Shown: positions 41,343-49,874 of the stretch, one piece after another | Position numbering within the stretch: the first letter of the stretch is position 1 | Layout: every line of letters starts with the position of its first letter | From: CAYOHG01 sp964465125 | Lineage (GTDB): Bacteria; Planctomycetota; Phycisphaerae; UBA1845; Fen-1342 | DNA: 52,667 nucleotides | Assembly (NCBI GenBank): GCA_964465125.1 | Contig: CAYXIO010000025.1 | Location: forward strand, 1 to 52,667 | Reading direction: 5' to 3' | The notes under the pieces: generated by a model | Database searches by the model: none | What the model was told of the DNA's origin: nothing | The model's input: only the letters and a program-made list of their open reading frames with translations | Position numbers and translations under genes: made by a program

Positions 41343-44033
41343 ATGATGAAACCGCAAGTTCCAGCCATCCTGCGAATCACCCTGGCGGCACTGACTCTCG
41401 CGATTCCCGCTCTGGCTCAGGATTCCGACGGCGACACGCTGCGAGACGCCGACGAAATCAACATCCACCTGACCGACCCGAAGAGCCCCGACACCGACGG
41501 CGACGGCTTGCGCGATGACTGGGAGATCTACGGCATTCCCTACACCGACGCGGCCGGCGTGCAGCGGCGCTACCGGATCAACAACCCGGGCTGGAGCGGT
41601 CCGGCCGTCTACGCGCGGCGCAAGACGCTGTACGTCGAAACCGATGCCATGTCCGCAATGGACCTATTCGACGTTACGTACTCGCTGGCGGGCTACTTTC
41701 GAAACGCGCCGGTAGCGAACCCAGACGGTTCCACCGGGATCGAACTCGTGGTCTGGACGGACGAGAAAGGGCTTCCCCGCGTGCCGTGGACTTTCGATCC
41801 GGCCAGCGGCGTCTGGTGGCCGCCGGAGTTCGCCGCGTTCAAGAGCAGCCATTTCGGCTCGCCCGCCGAGCGCGCCAATCCGAGTTGGAGCATCCCCGGG
41901 GGAATGCGCGAAGCGAAGCTGAAGGCCTATCACTACATCGTGTTTGCCGAGCGACTCGGCTCGACCAATGTGTCGGGCATGGCGGAACTGTTCGGCAACG
42001 ACGTCATCGTGACACTCGGCGGCTGGTATTTCGGAGGCTGGCCGCCGACGCCGGCCGAGCTGCTCTGGCGTCAACGAGTGTCCCTCGGCGTGACGATGCA
42101 CGAACTCGGGCACAATCTCGGCCTCCACCACGGCGGCTACGCAGATGTCACGAACTTCAAGCCCAACTATCACAGCGTGCAGAACTACTCCTGGACCACG
42201 CCTCGAAATCCGTTCTTTCCGCCGAACCCCAACGCCGCGCAGGCCGCCTACGGCGCGAGCTGGGTGCTCGACTACTCGCGCAGCGCGATGCCCAACCTCG
42301 ACGAGAACATGCTCAGCGAGCCGTTCACGTCCATGTGCGGCGGGTGCACGGGATTGCACGCCAGCCACGTCGTGCCGATCGGCCCGGCCAGCGGCATGGG
42401 CTGGGGATCGCTGGTGAACGTCGCCACCGCCGGCATCGACTTCAACAGCGATGGCGACTCGCTGGACAGCCCGGTTGCCGCGGACATCAACGCGCCGTAT
42501 CAGGGCGCTTGCTCACCGCTTCAGTGCGACGGCCCGATCGGGTGCACGCGCATCGACGCCTGTCCACTGCTCGGCAAGGACGACTGGTCCAATGTGGTCC
42601 TGATGGGCGGCGGTGGTCAGTATGCCAACGGCGTTCACGGCGCCGTGATTCCGTCCGGGCAGGAGCTCTCCTTCGAGGACTCGCGCATGCTTGCGCTGGT
42701 GGGTGGCTGCGAATTCGACGATTCGTTCGACTTTTACAACGGCGAGCCGGTCGATCTGCAGGGGCGCGGCGGATGGAAAGGGTGGGATGACGATCCATCG
42801 TTTTCGGCGCCGCTCGCGTCGGTTCATACGCGCAGCGGGGCGGCCGCGGTGGAGATCTCCGGCCCCGCCGATCTCGTGCACGAGCTGTGCGCGCGACATT
42901 CGACCTCGTCCTCGCTGGCCATGGCGTTTTCGGTCTGGCAGTACATTCCCGCCGACTTCACGTCCGCCGGCTCGGGACAGTTCGCCGGCTCGTACCTTGT
43001 GATCATGAACTCGTACCAGGACGGCGGCGAGCATGTCGAGGGCGACTGGTCCGTCCAGATGCAGTTCGATTCGAACGACGGGATGCTGAAGGTGTTCCAC
43101 GGCGCCGGGCTCAGCACCGTTCCCGTGCCGTACGACACAGGTCGCTGGGTGAGAATCCAAGCCATCATCGATCTGGATCAGGATTGGACTCGGGTTTACT
43201 ACGACGATGCGCTGATAACCGAATACCCCTGGACCGGCGGTGTCCTCGGCGGCGGCGGCGGGGCGCTTGATATCGGCGCCGTGGATCTGTACGCCAATGG
43301 ATCCAGCCCGGTCTATTACGACGACCTGCGATTCGAGCACGCCTGCGGCGGCCTGCTGGGGGATGAAGACCTCGACGGTCTGCCGACCGAGCAGGAGTTT
43401 CAGTTGGGCACCAGCTCGTGCAAGGAGGATTCCGACGAGGACGGGCTGCGCGACGGGGATGAACTCATGCTGTACCTGACCAGCCCGGTAGAATTCGACT
43501 CCGACGGGGACGGGCTCGGCGATGGCGAGGAAATCAGCACGTTCGCTACCGATCCGCACCTCCAGGACAGCGATTTCAACGGCATTCCGGACGGCGAGGA
43601 GGACCTCGACTTCGATGGAATCGCGAACGCGGAGGAGTCGCACGTCTACGGCACCGACCCGCGGTCTCCCGATACCGACGGCGATGCCCTGCTGGACATT
43701 ACCGAGTTGCAGGTCGCGACCGATCCGATCGATCCCGACACCGACGACGACAGCGTGCCCGATGGAGCAGACAACTGCCCCCTGACGCCGAATGCTGCCC
43801 AGGCGGATCATGATCATGACGGTATCGGCGACGCATGCGACGAAGTCGACAATTGTCCCGGCGACCTCGACGGCGACGCGGAAATCACGCTCACGGACCT
43901 GTCCATCCTGCTGACCAACTTCGGAACCGAAGGTGGCGCCTATCCGGCGGACGGAGATTCCGACGGAAACGGGGCGGTTGACCTGATCGATCTGTCCCAG
44001 TTGCTCTCGGAGTTCGGCACAAGTTGTCTGTAG
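41343..44033 (+). CDS. Secreted metzincin-like zinc metalloprotease with calcium-repeat tail and dockerin-like module
   Basis: An 896-residue exported protein. Two adjacent ATGs (41343, 41346) follow GAGG. The signal peptide is RITLAALTLAIPALAQ. A zinc site at residues 253-263, HELGHNLGLHH, matches the HExxHxxGxxH metzincin motif, and YSRSAMPNLDE may be the Met-turn. The middle holds a jelly-roll-like segment around residues 455-660. Thrombospondin type 3/MopE-like calcium repeats follow (DSDGDGLGDGEE, DTDGDALLD, DHDHDGIGDACDE). The end has dockerin-like repeats (CPGDLDGDAEITLTDLSILL and GDSDGNGAVDLIDLSQLLSE). Two further such calcium repeats lie right after the signal peptide. Extracellular proteolysis is likely; the substrate is unknown. 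Confidence 0.87.
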   Translation: MMKPQVPAILRITLAALTLAIPALAQDSDGDTLRDADEINIHLTDPKSPDTDGDGLRDDWEIYGIPYTDAAGVQRRYRINNPGWSGPAVYARRKTLYVETDAMSAMDLFDVTYSLAGYFRNAPVANPDGSTGIELVVWTDEKGLPRVPWTFDPASGVWWPPEFAAFKSSHFGSPAERANPSWSIPGGMREAKLKAYHYIVFAERLGSTNVSGMAELFGNDVIVTLGGWYFGGWPPTPAELLWRQRVSLGVTMHELGHNLGLHHGGYADVTNFKPNYHSVQNYSWTTPRNPFFPPNPNAAQAAYGASWVLDYSRSAMPNLDENMLSEPFTSMCGGCTGLHASHVVPIGPASGMGWGSLVNVATAGIDFNSDGDSLDSPVAADINAPYQGACSPLQCDGPIGCTRIDACPLLGKDDWSNVVLMGGGGQYANGVHGAVIPSGQELSFEDSRMLALVGGCEFDDSFDFYNGEPVDLQGRGGWKGWDDDPSFSAPLASVHTRSGAAAVEISGPADLVHELCARHSTSSSLAMAFSVWQYIPADFTSAGSGQFAGSYLVIMNSYQDGGEHVEGDWSVQMQFDSNDGMLKVFHGAGLSTVPVPYDTGRWVRIQAIIDLDQDWTRVYYDDALITEYPWTGGVLGGGGGALDIGAVDLYANGSSPVYYDDLRFEHACGGLLGDEDLDGLPTEQEFQLGTSSCKEDSDEDGLRDGDELMLYLTSPVEFDSDGDGLGDGEEISTFATDPHLQDSDFNGIPDGEEDLDFDGIANAEESHVYGTDPRSPDTDGDALLDITELQVATDPIDPDTDDDSVPDGADNCPLTPNAAQADHDHDGIGDACDEVDNCPGDLDGDAEITLTDLSILLTNFGTEGGAYPADGDSDGNGAVDLIDLSQLLSEFGTSCL

Positions 44034-44110
44034 CGTGGTCGGAAGGGCGGGCCGGGGCCTCCCGTTGCGCCCGGCGAGGCGGAGCCTGGCGAACTCGTCC
44101 GACCTCGCGC

Positions 44111-44152
44111 AGCCGGGTGAGGTGCGGGCCGGCTGACACCGCACGTCCGGCT
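44111..44152 (+). other. Nested stem structure in the 3' region of the metalloprotease transcript
   Basis: AGCCGG (44111-44116) pairs with CCGGCT (44147-44152), and inside it GTGCGG (44122-44127) pairs with CCGCAC (44139-44144). It lies in the 147-base stretch between the metalloprotease stop and the terminator. It faintly recalls the conserved stem near group II intron ORFs, but no intron or reverse transcriptase is present, so it is listed only as a structured 3' region. Confidence 0.35.
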
Positions 44153-44180
44153 CTTCCCCAGGAGCCAGGAGGCTCGCGTG

Positions 44181-44220
44181 GGGCGCCGCCCGGGAAACCG
44201 GGCGGCGCCCTCGTGTTTTT
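44181..44220 (+). terminator. Intrinsic terminator of the metalloprotease gene
   Basis: GGGCGCCGCCCGG (44181-44193) and CCGGGCGGCGCCC (44198-44210) form a perfect 13-bp stem capped by a GAAA tetraloop, followed by TCGTGTTTTT. The gap from 44034 to 44475 otherwise holds the nested stem before it and the promoter-like box after it; no gene is seen there. Confidence 0.88.
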
Positions 44221-44385
44221 CGCCTGTTCTCGCCACGGTCGATCGTTGATCCGGTCTCGGCCGCATTTCTCACCGCACTGCGGGGGGCGTTCATGGAGAT
44301 CCCGGCGCGCCAAGACCGCCCTCCGGCTTGAAGTCTCTGTGTCTCTGCGCGTGCACGACCACAGCCTCAGCTCGCGTTCCGTTTC

Positions 44386-44415
44386 TTTCAGTTCGTCCGC
44401 CGCCGCCGGATAGGT
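44386..44415 (+). promoter_or_regulatory. Promoter-like box shared with the lipoprotein gene at 38160
   Basis: TTTCAG (44386-44391), 17 bases, GATAGGT (44409-44415), then 60 bases to the ATG at 44476. Box, spacing and leader length match those before the Tyr/Gly-rich lipoprotein gene. It sits after the upstream terminator, as a separate promoter should. Confidence 0.6.
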
Positions 44416-44475
44416 ACTCATGCGGCGGGCCGGCGGGGGGTGCCGGCGGCCGAACGAAAGGAAAGGGGGAACGCC

Positions 44476-45168
44476 ATGAGCATTCGACACGAAAACATCC
44501 GACCGACGGGAGAATCTATTGGACGACCGGGCGGCTTGACGAAAGCGAGGCTCGTCATCCACCCGATTCTGGCCCTGCTCGCGGCGGCCGCGGGCTGCGG
44601 GGCGCCGATCCCGGCCGAGCTGCTCGAGTTCACCGACCTGGAAAAGACGGCAACGACGGAGTCGCACTCGGACTTCCGCAGCTTCGAGTACACCTGTACG
44701 CCGGGGCTGGGCTTTGACGCGGCAACCGACGGCATCTCACACGCCACGATCGCCGCTGATGCCGTCGGCAACTACTGGCTCGACATCAGCGTCTGGCAGG
44801 GGAGCGGCGGCGACTCGCGCGTCACCTGGGAAGACATGATCCTCGACTCGACCGGCGACCCGAACAGCCCGGTGGATGCGTGGTCGAGCTACGGCTGGAG
44901 CTGGGAGGAGCCGGTCGAGCAAAGTGCGGCATTCCGCGCGCTGAGCGCCGCCGAAGTCCTGCGGATGCGCAGCGTGTTCGCGGCGATTCCGGTCGAGGTC
45001 GAGTACGTCGAAGCGATGATCGACTACTACGAGCAGGAGGACGTTCGCTGGGACGCGCGCCGTCTGTCGGCGAATCCCAACTACGGCTATTCCGAGACGA
45101 TCGCGTACTCCAAGGTGGCGGAAATCGTGGACATGCTTGAAGATTTTCGGTCCGCCAGCCAGCCCTAG
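44476..45168 (+). CDS. Putative lipoprotein of unknown function
   Basis: A 230-residue exported protein. The ATG at 44476 has AGGGGGA five bases upstream. A long polar N-terminus (about 20 residues) precedes the hydrophobic signal segment (HPILALLAAAAGCG), whose Cys would be lipidated. The mature domain is acidic with many aromatics (YGWSWEEPVEQSAAFRALSA, VEVEYVEAMIDYYEQEDV) and no motif I recognise. It has the same promoter-like box as the small lipoprotein at 38160, suggesting co-regulation. The secreted protein gene at 45221 follows after 52 bases and is probably co-transcribed. Confidence 0.75.
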   Translation: MSIRHENIRPTGESIGRPGGLTKARLVIHPILALLAAAAGCGAPIPAELLEFTDLEKTATTESHSDFRSFEYTCTPGLGFDAATDGISHATIAADAVGNYWLDISVWQGSGGDSRVTWEDMILDSTGDPNSPVDAWSSYGWSWEEPVEQSAAFRALSAAEVLRMRSVFAAIPVEVEYVEAMIDYYEQEDVRWDARRLSANPNYGYSETIAYSKVAEIVDMLEDFRSASQP

Positions 45169-45220
45169 CCCGGCGCGCCGCATTCCCGAAGCAGTGCATG
45201 AGCAAGACGGAGGCCCGGCC

Positions 45221-46711
45221 ATGTTGCCTTACATGCAGCATTCACTCGTCCTGATCCTCACCGCCGCGGCGATCCTCCCCGCATCGTCCTTGCGGGCGGA
45301 CGATCCGCCGCCTCAGGTGCTCGGTGTTCCCATGGAGAAGTACGTTTCGCAAGACGCCGTCTTCGTGCTCTACAAGCCCAAGGGATGGGCGGTGAGCGAG
45401 GGCGGGCAGCCGGACTTTCGCACGGTCTGCGTCGCCGACCCCGACGGAAGCGCCGAGGCCGCGATGTTCCTCGGCACGAACCCGACGGGTGAGGACGTGG
45501 TCGGTCTGACCAAGCTGTTCTGCGGCAGCGTGAAACAGCAATATCCCGATCTTCAGATTGTCGAGGCAAAGGTCTCGCGCGACCGGCACCGAGTGGCTGT
45601 CAGCGCACGGTTCACGCACCCCGCCCGAGGCGCGCGGGATTTCCGCTGCTGGGTGTCCGGCCGGGGCAACGAATTCATGTTCGAGAGCATCGAATCGTCG
45701 GCGGGCGCGCTCGACCAGCACAAGTCCGTGCTGCTGACGATCCTGGCGAACGTACGCGTGTTCAAGGGCGCGTTTGCAGGTGCCGGTTCGTCTGCTGCGG
45801 CAGTGCCCGCGCTGGTGCCGGTCCAGCTCACGGACGGCTCGGCCCGCTTTCAGATGCCACAGGGCTGGGGCTGCCAGGAACTCGGCCCGGGTTGCTTCAT
45901 TGCGGGCGATCCGGCCGCGCGCCAGCTCTTCACGGTCGCCAGCGTGGACGTGGTTACGCCGCGGCTCGGCGTCGAGGTCCCCGGCGTGCCCGTAGCGACG
46001 TACCAGTCGCCCAGCGAGGCGATGCGGACGCTGACCACCTGGCAGAGAGTCGCAACGAACATGCAGTTTGAGTCGGTGATTTCGAGGCAGGACATCGCCA
46101 AGCAGATGGCGCAGGTGTATACGGCCGGCCCGGTCACCGTCGAGGAGTTCGTCTTCACCTGCGACACGAACGCCGGCAAGGCCAAAGGCTATACCTTCGG
46201 GTTCACCTTCGGCTCGCGGCTGGACACGAACTGGAACTTCCGCCACCTCACGGTGATGGCGCCGGCAGACAAGTTCGGCGAGCTGCTGCCCACGTTCGAA
46301 GCCATGCTGGCGTCCTACGAGATCGACGATCAGTTTGCCCGGAATTACGTGCAGCAGGGCCTGGCGCGCCTGCGGCAGCTTCGGCAGCAGACCTCCGCCA
46401 TGATCGCCCGAAACGCACAGGAGATTCGCGAGATGATGCAGGCCGCGTACGACGAGCGGCAGCGCAGCCAGGATTACATCGGCTATCAGCGGACCCACTA
46501 CATCCGCGGCGAACAGGACTGGGTGTCGGGTCTGGAGGGTGGTACTGTCTACCACACCGATTCGTGGGGCACGCAGAACACGACCACCGGCGAACACTGG
46601 GAAGGCGGGCCGTTTGACTACGTGAACTTCACCGGCCGCAACCCCAAATACAATGAGGACATGACCCCGATCGACAGCCGGGCGCTGTGGGAACGGCACG
46701 TCGCGCCGTAG
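45221..46711 (+). CDS. Secreted protein of unknown function
   Basis: A 496-residue exported protein. GGAGG lies eight bases before the ATG at 45221, and a signal peptide (SLVLILTAAAILPASSLRA) ends at a likely AxA-type site. The mature part appears to have two related halves (about 30-200 and 210-390): FVLYKPKGWAVSEGG and FQMPQGWGCQELGPG look like repeat starts of a PsbP/Mog1-like beta sandwich, a guess. A helical segment (LARLRQLRQQTSAMIARNAQ) and a C-terminal QRTHYIRGEQDWVSGLEGGT-type stretch follow. The end (WEGGPFDYVNFTGRNPKYNE) is aromatic-rich. No enzyme motif is seen. It probably forms an operon with the lipoprotein gene upstream. Confidence 0.75.
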   Translation: MLPYMQHSLVLILTAAAILPASSLRADDPPPQVLGVPMEKYVSQDAVFVLYKPKGWAVSEGGQPDFRTVCVADPDGSAEAAMFLGTNPTGEDVVGLTKLFCGSVKQQYPDLQIVEAKVSRDRHRVAVSARFTHPARGARDFRCWVSGRGNEFMFESIESSAGALDQHKSVLLTILANVRVFKGAFAGAGSSAAAVPALVPVQLTDGSARFQMPQGWGCQELGPGCFIAGDPAARQLFTVASVDVVTPRLGVEVPGVPVATYQSPSEAMRTLTTWQRVATNMQFESVISRQDIAKQMAQVYTAGPVTVEEFVFTCDTNAGKAKGYTFGFTFGSRLDTNWNFRHLTVMAPADKFGELLPTFEAMLASYEIDDQFARNYVQQGLARLRQLRQQTSAMIARNAQEIREMMQAAYDERQRSQDYIGYQRTHYIRGEQDWVSGLEGGTVYHTDSWGTQNTTTGEHWEGGPFDYVNFTGRNPKYNEDMTPIDSRALWERHVAP

Positions 46712-46842
46712 CGCACCGTCGATGTTTCCCAAGCGTCGGGCTCGGGCCGCGCTCGGCTTGTCGAGCCGCGAAGAGTGCCGCGCGTCGCCCTCGGCGCATG
46801 TTTGAGCGTGGCACTGCGCGCATCAGTAGCTATCCCACTACT

Positions 46843-46945
46843 CCACTCGCTGGCAGGGAGGGATCGGGGGAGGGGCGGAACACCGCAGGAAAACCACCCC
46901 TCTCCCAACCTCTCCCCGAAAGGGAGAGGGGTTTGGGGATAGGTC
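46843..46945. repeat. Palindromic CTCTCCC/GGGAGAGG intergenic repeat
   Basis: A C- and G-tract-rich repeat of the dispersed intergenic type. Its core hairpin is CCTCTCCC (46909-46916), loop CGAAA, GGGAGAGG (46922-46929). It sits directly after the stop of the minus-strand chemoreceptor gene (46950) and may double as its transcript end. A related fragment is at 31851-31890. Confidence 0.6.
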
Positions 46946-46949
46946 CTGA

Positions 46950-49088
46950 TCAAAAGTCATGCAGCTTGCTGTCATCCTTGCCACCAGGCGTGGTGAACCT
47001 CTCATGGGAAGACGCGCCGCCAAATCTGGACGCGGATTCCGTCAAGGCGTGGCTTTGGATTGTCGCGCCCGCGGCCGCCGAAGGCGACGACTTTTCGACC
47101 TTGGCCACACCTGCCCTGTGCCGCTGCCTGGAGCCACGCGACGACGCACCACGGGGGGTCGCTGGGCCGTGGCCGCTTTTTTTGCCGCCCACCAGCGCTA
47201 CCAGCTCGCCGACCATGCCCTTGAGCGTTTGCGCCTGGGCGCTGAGCTCCTCCGCCGCAGAGGCCGATTCCTCCGCTCCAGCGGCGTTCTGCTGGGTCAC
47301 CCTGTCCATCTGCGAGACGGCCGTGTTGATCTGGTCGACGCCTTGGGCCTGCTCGTTGGAGGCCCGGGTGATGCCGTCCAGCAGCTCGGCCACCTGCGCT
47401 ACGTCGGCGACGATGTTTTTCAGGGCCTTGCCTGCCGTGTCAGCTACATTCGTGCCTTCCTTGGCGCGGGTCACCGAGCCCTCGATCAGGTCGGTGGTCT
47501 CCTTGGCCGCTTGAGCGCAGCGCTGGGCGAGGTTGCGGACTTCATCTGCCACGACCGCGAAGCCCTTCCCGTGTTCGCCGGCGCGGGCAGCTTCCACGGC
47601 GGCGTTCAGCGCCAGCAGGTTGGTCTGAAAGGCGACTTCCTGAATCACCTTGGTGATCCTGCTGATCTGCCCGGAGGAGTCATTGATCGCTGTCATGGCA
47701 GCGTTGAGCTGCGTCATCGTCTGATCGCCGGCTTGAGCTGCGCTGCGCGCCGCGCCGCTCAGGTCGTTTGCCTGTCTGGCGTTCTCGGCGTTGGTCCGCG
47801 TGATCGCCGCCATTTGCTCCAGGGCGCTGGAAGTCTCCTCCAGCGACGAGGCCTGCTCGCTGGCGCCCTGGGCGAGTTGTTGCGAGGCACCGGCAACCTG
47901 CCCGGCCGCGTCATTGACTTGATCCGCCCCCTCGTTCAGACCGGAAATGATGTGGAGGATCGGGCGCGTCACGCAGGCGCGAAGATAGAGGGTCGCGAGA
48001 GCGCAAACGACCAGGGCCACGCCCAACGCGGCATATTGCAGATTCAGCATCAGTGCCATGCGTTCGTCAGAATCTGCCCGCAACATGGCTACGGCCTTGT
48101 CCACTCCTCCGAGCAGGTCCGTGTTGTTCGTGAGGACTGTACTGAGCGCCGAAAGGAACATGTCCCCGCCCTGTGCCTCCTCGCCCAGGATCTGGTCCAC
48201 GCTGGCGCTAAAGGTAGTCCACAACGCCGTAACCCGCTCCAGTTGCGCCCGGATCTCGGGGCTTTCACACGGCGGAAGCGTTGGCTGCTGGTCGTCCACG
48301 GTCACCGGTCCGCCTTCCAGCAAGCCCGTCAGTGATTCGGCAAACAGCGCTCGTGCAGCCAGCGCCTCGTCTTTGTGCTCCTGGATGGTCTTGGCTCGGG
48401 TCGGCCAGGAAACGGAGATCGCCCCGCGCAGGTCGCCGAGCTGATACCCGGTGGCGCGATCGTCAGGGTAGGTCTCGCGGATGAACGCCGGAACCTTGCT
48501 CGCGTCGCCATGGCACGTCAGGCAGGCCTCGGTCACAAACAGCGGCCGCATGTATCGCATCGTGGCGCTGCCGCCGTCGACCACCTTCTCGAACCAGTCG
48601 CGGGCCTTCCACGCCTCGGGGTCCTTCTCCATCTGGAGCAGCGCTTGCTCTTCGTACGCGTCCGGCTTGTTTTCCGGATTGCGGTACTTGCGCGCTACCT
48701 GACGCATCGTCAACTGCTTGCCGTTCGAGAACTCCCTGGCAATCCGCGTGGCGGCGGCTGCCGGAACGAAGTCCAGAGTCTCACGCGTCAGCTCAAACGC
48801 TTGGGCCTCACGGGCCGCGGCGATGGTCCGCGCAAGGTGTCCGCGCGTCGCGGCCAGCAGATCGACCTGCTTGCGAGCTTCGTCCACTTCACGCAACTCG
48901 ATGACATATCCCAGGGTGGCCTTGGTGAGCTTCTGGGTCAGCATGCGTTGCCGTGCAGCCACGTTGATCACCACTCCGTCAGCCTGCTGGGCCTGCACCA
49001 CCCACCACGTGACACCGACAATGCCCAGAATCAGCAGCGCGAATACGCCCATCACGGCCATCAGTTTTCCGTTGAGTGACATCGTCAT
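46950..49088 (-). CDS. Methyl-accepting chemotaxis protein with c-type haem sensor domain
   Basis: A 712-residue receptor. A first membrane helix (about 11-31) is followed by a PilJ/NarX-like segment (ARQRMLTQKLTKATLGY), then a Tll0287/DUF3365-like domain with a covalent haem motif CLTCH at residues 189-193. A second PilJ-like helix (QLERVTALWTTFSASVDQIL) leads to the second membrane helix (about 352-370). The cytoplasmic part (about 400-640) is a methyl-accepting signalling domain with the hairpin tip IQEVAFQTNLLALNAAVEAA, then RAGEHGKGFAVVADEVRNLA. Outside-facing haem suggests sensing of redox state, nitric oxide or a similar ligand. GGAG lies eight bases before the ATG. No other che genes are nearby. 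Confidence 0.92.
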   Translation of the reverse strand: MTMSLNGKLMAVMGVFALLILGIVGVTWWVVQAQQADGVVINVAARQRMLTQKLTKATLGYVIELREVDEARKQVDLLAATRGHLARTIAAAREAQAFELTRETLDFVPAAAATRIAREFSNGKQLTMRQVARKYRNPENKPDAYEEQALLQMEKDPEAWKARDWFEKVVDGGSATMRYMRPLFVTEACLTCHGDASKVPAFIRETYPDDRATGYQLGDLRGAISVSWPTRAKTIQEHKDEALAARALFAESLTGLLEGGPVTVDDQQPTLPPCESPEIRAQLERVTALWTTFSASVDQILGEEAQGGDMFLSALSTVLTNNTDLLGGVDKAVAMLRADSDERMALMLNLQYAALGVALVVCALATLYLRACVTRPILHIISGLNEGADQVNDAAGQVAGASQQLAQGASEQASSLEETSSALEQMAAITRTNAENARQANDLSGAARSAAQAGDQTMTQLNAAMTAINDSSGQISRITKVIQEVAFQTNLLALNAAVEAARAGEHGKGFAVVADEVRNLAQRCAQAAKETTDLIEGSVTRAKEGTNVADTAGKALKNIVADVAQVAELLDGITRASNEQAQGVDQINTAVSQMDRVTQQNAAGAEESASAAEELSAQAQTLKGMVGELVALVGGKKSGHGPATPRGASSRGSRQRHRAGVAKVEKSSPSAAAGATIQSHALTESASRFGGASSHERFTTPGGKDDSKLHDF

Positions 49089-49526
49089 CGCTGAAGCTCC
49101 ATCGCAGATCCGTGTGCAGGAAAGTCCTTCGTTGGAACCCGGCGCATGGCCGCGGGTCGCGGAATCGTGCTCCCAACCGCAACGCCTGCACCAGGGCGCG
49201 TGTCTGCTCTGGCGTAGGCAACATCCATGCTGGCGCTATCGGCGCGCGGGTCTGCCGCATCGACTATCGCGAATGGTCAACCCGTTGGCATCCAGCGTTA
49301 TCGGACAGAACAGGGGCGGTTTCAGCACCCACGCGCACTTGCTCGTCAAGACCGCGCTTGGGGGCACGGTGTGACTGACGTCGAGGCTGCTGAAGGGTCG
49401 GCGGTGGCCGCCGGCTTCGCGCTGCGCCAGCAGACCGCGACCGCCGCGGTGAGCGCGGAATTCCGAAAAAGAGGGGGGTCGTCGCCTGTGGTCTATCGAT
49501 TGCAAACGCTGACAAAAGCTGGGGGA
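49089..49526. other. Intergenic chromosomal flank before the tRNA fragment
   Basis: This stretch has open frames on both strands but no ribosome sites, signal peptides or recognisable motifs. The plus-strand frame running through it into the element reads by chance through the tRNA fragment. I see no supported gene here. Confidence 0.5.
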
Positions 49527-49553
49527 TGGGCGTTACAGGACTCGAACCTGCCC
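49527..49553 (-). other. tRNA 3'-end fragment, probable attachment site
   Basis: Read on the minus strand, GCAGG-TTCGAGT-CCTGT forms a complete T-arm (5-bp stem with one G-U pair and the standard 7-base loop). It is followed by AACGCCC and A, the 3' acceptor strand and discriminator. The matching GGGCGTT 5' strand, D-arm and anticodon arm are absent upstream. Such 3' fragments mark one end of an element integrated in a tRNA gene. The full tRNA should lie at the other end; its identity cannot be told. Confidence 0.7.
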
Positions 49554-49874
49554 GGAAAACCCCAGCAAAAGCGGCATGATCCGCAGGCAGGCGCAGCAAA
49601 AAGCGCAGCGTTCGAACGCGATTCGCTGCCCGGAACCGAGCCAAGCCGCACCGCGTCAGACGGCCCGAGCGGAGCTACTGTGCAGCCGGACGGCGGCGCA
49701 GGCGACGCGCCGGACGGCGGCGGCAGTGGTGACGCGCACGCCGCGGGTTTGCTCGCCGTCGGTTCGCTGGCGGACGTGCTCCGCATGCTCGAACGGCTGC
49801 CGCTGACCGACGCCGAGAAGGCCGACGCGGTTCGCCGGCTGCTGGCGGACCGAAGCGCGGACGGAGTGCGGTGA
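49554..49874 (+). pseudogene. Detached C-terminal tail, possibly of the element's integrase
   Basis: The frame reads antisense through the tRNA fragment as WALQDSNLPG, a hallmark of integrase genes whose 3' end crosses a tRNA attachment site. It continues as DPQAGAAKSAAFERDSLPG and a helix-rich end (LADVLRMLERLPLTDAEKAD), stopping at 49874. No catalytic Arg-His-Arg-Tyr set is present here. The reading is that the integrase body lies at the other end of the element and is joined to this tail only in the circular form. The alternative is a short unrelated protein. Confidence 0.45.

Noticed and set aside
44095..44165. Resemblance of the 3' region after the metalloprotease to a group II intron stem
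   Set aside because: No reverse transcriptase, no domain V-like sequence and no second intron boundary; the match is short.
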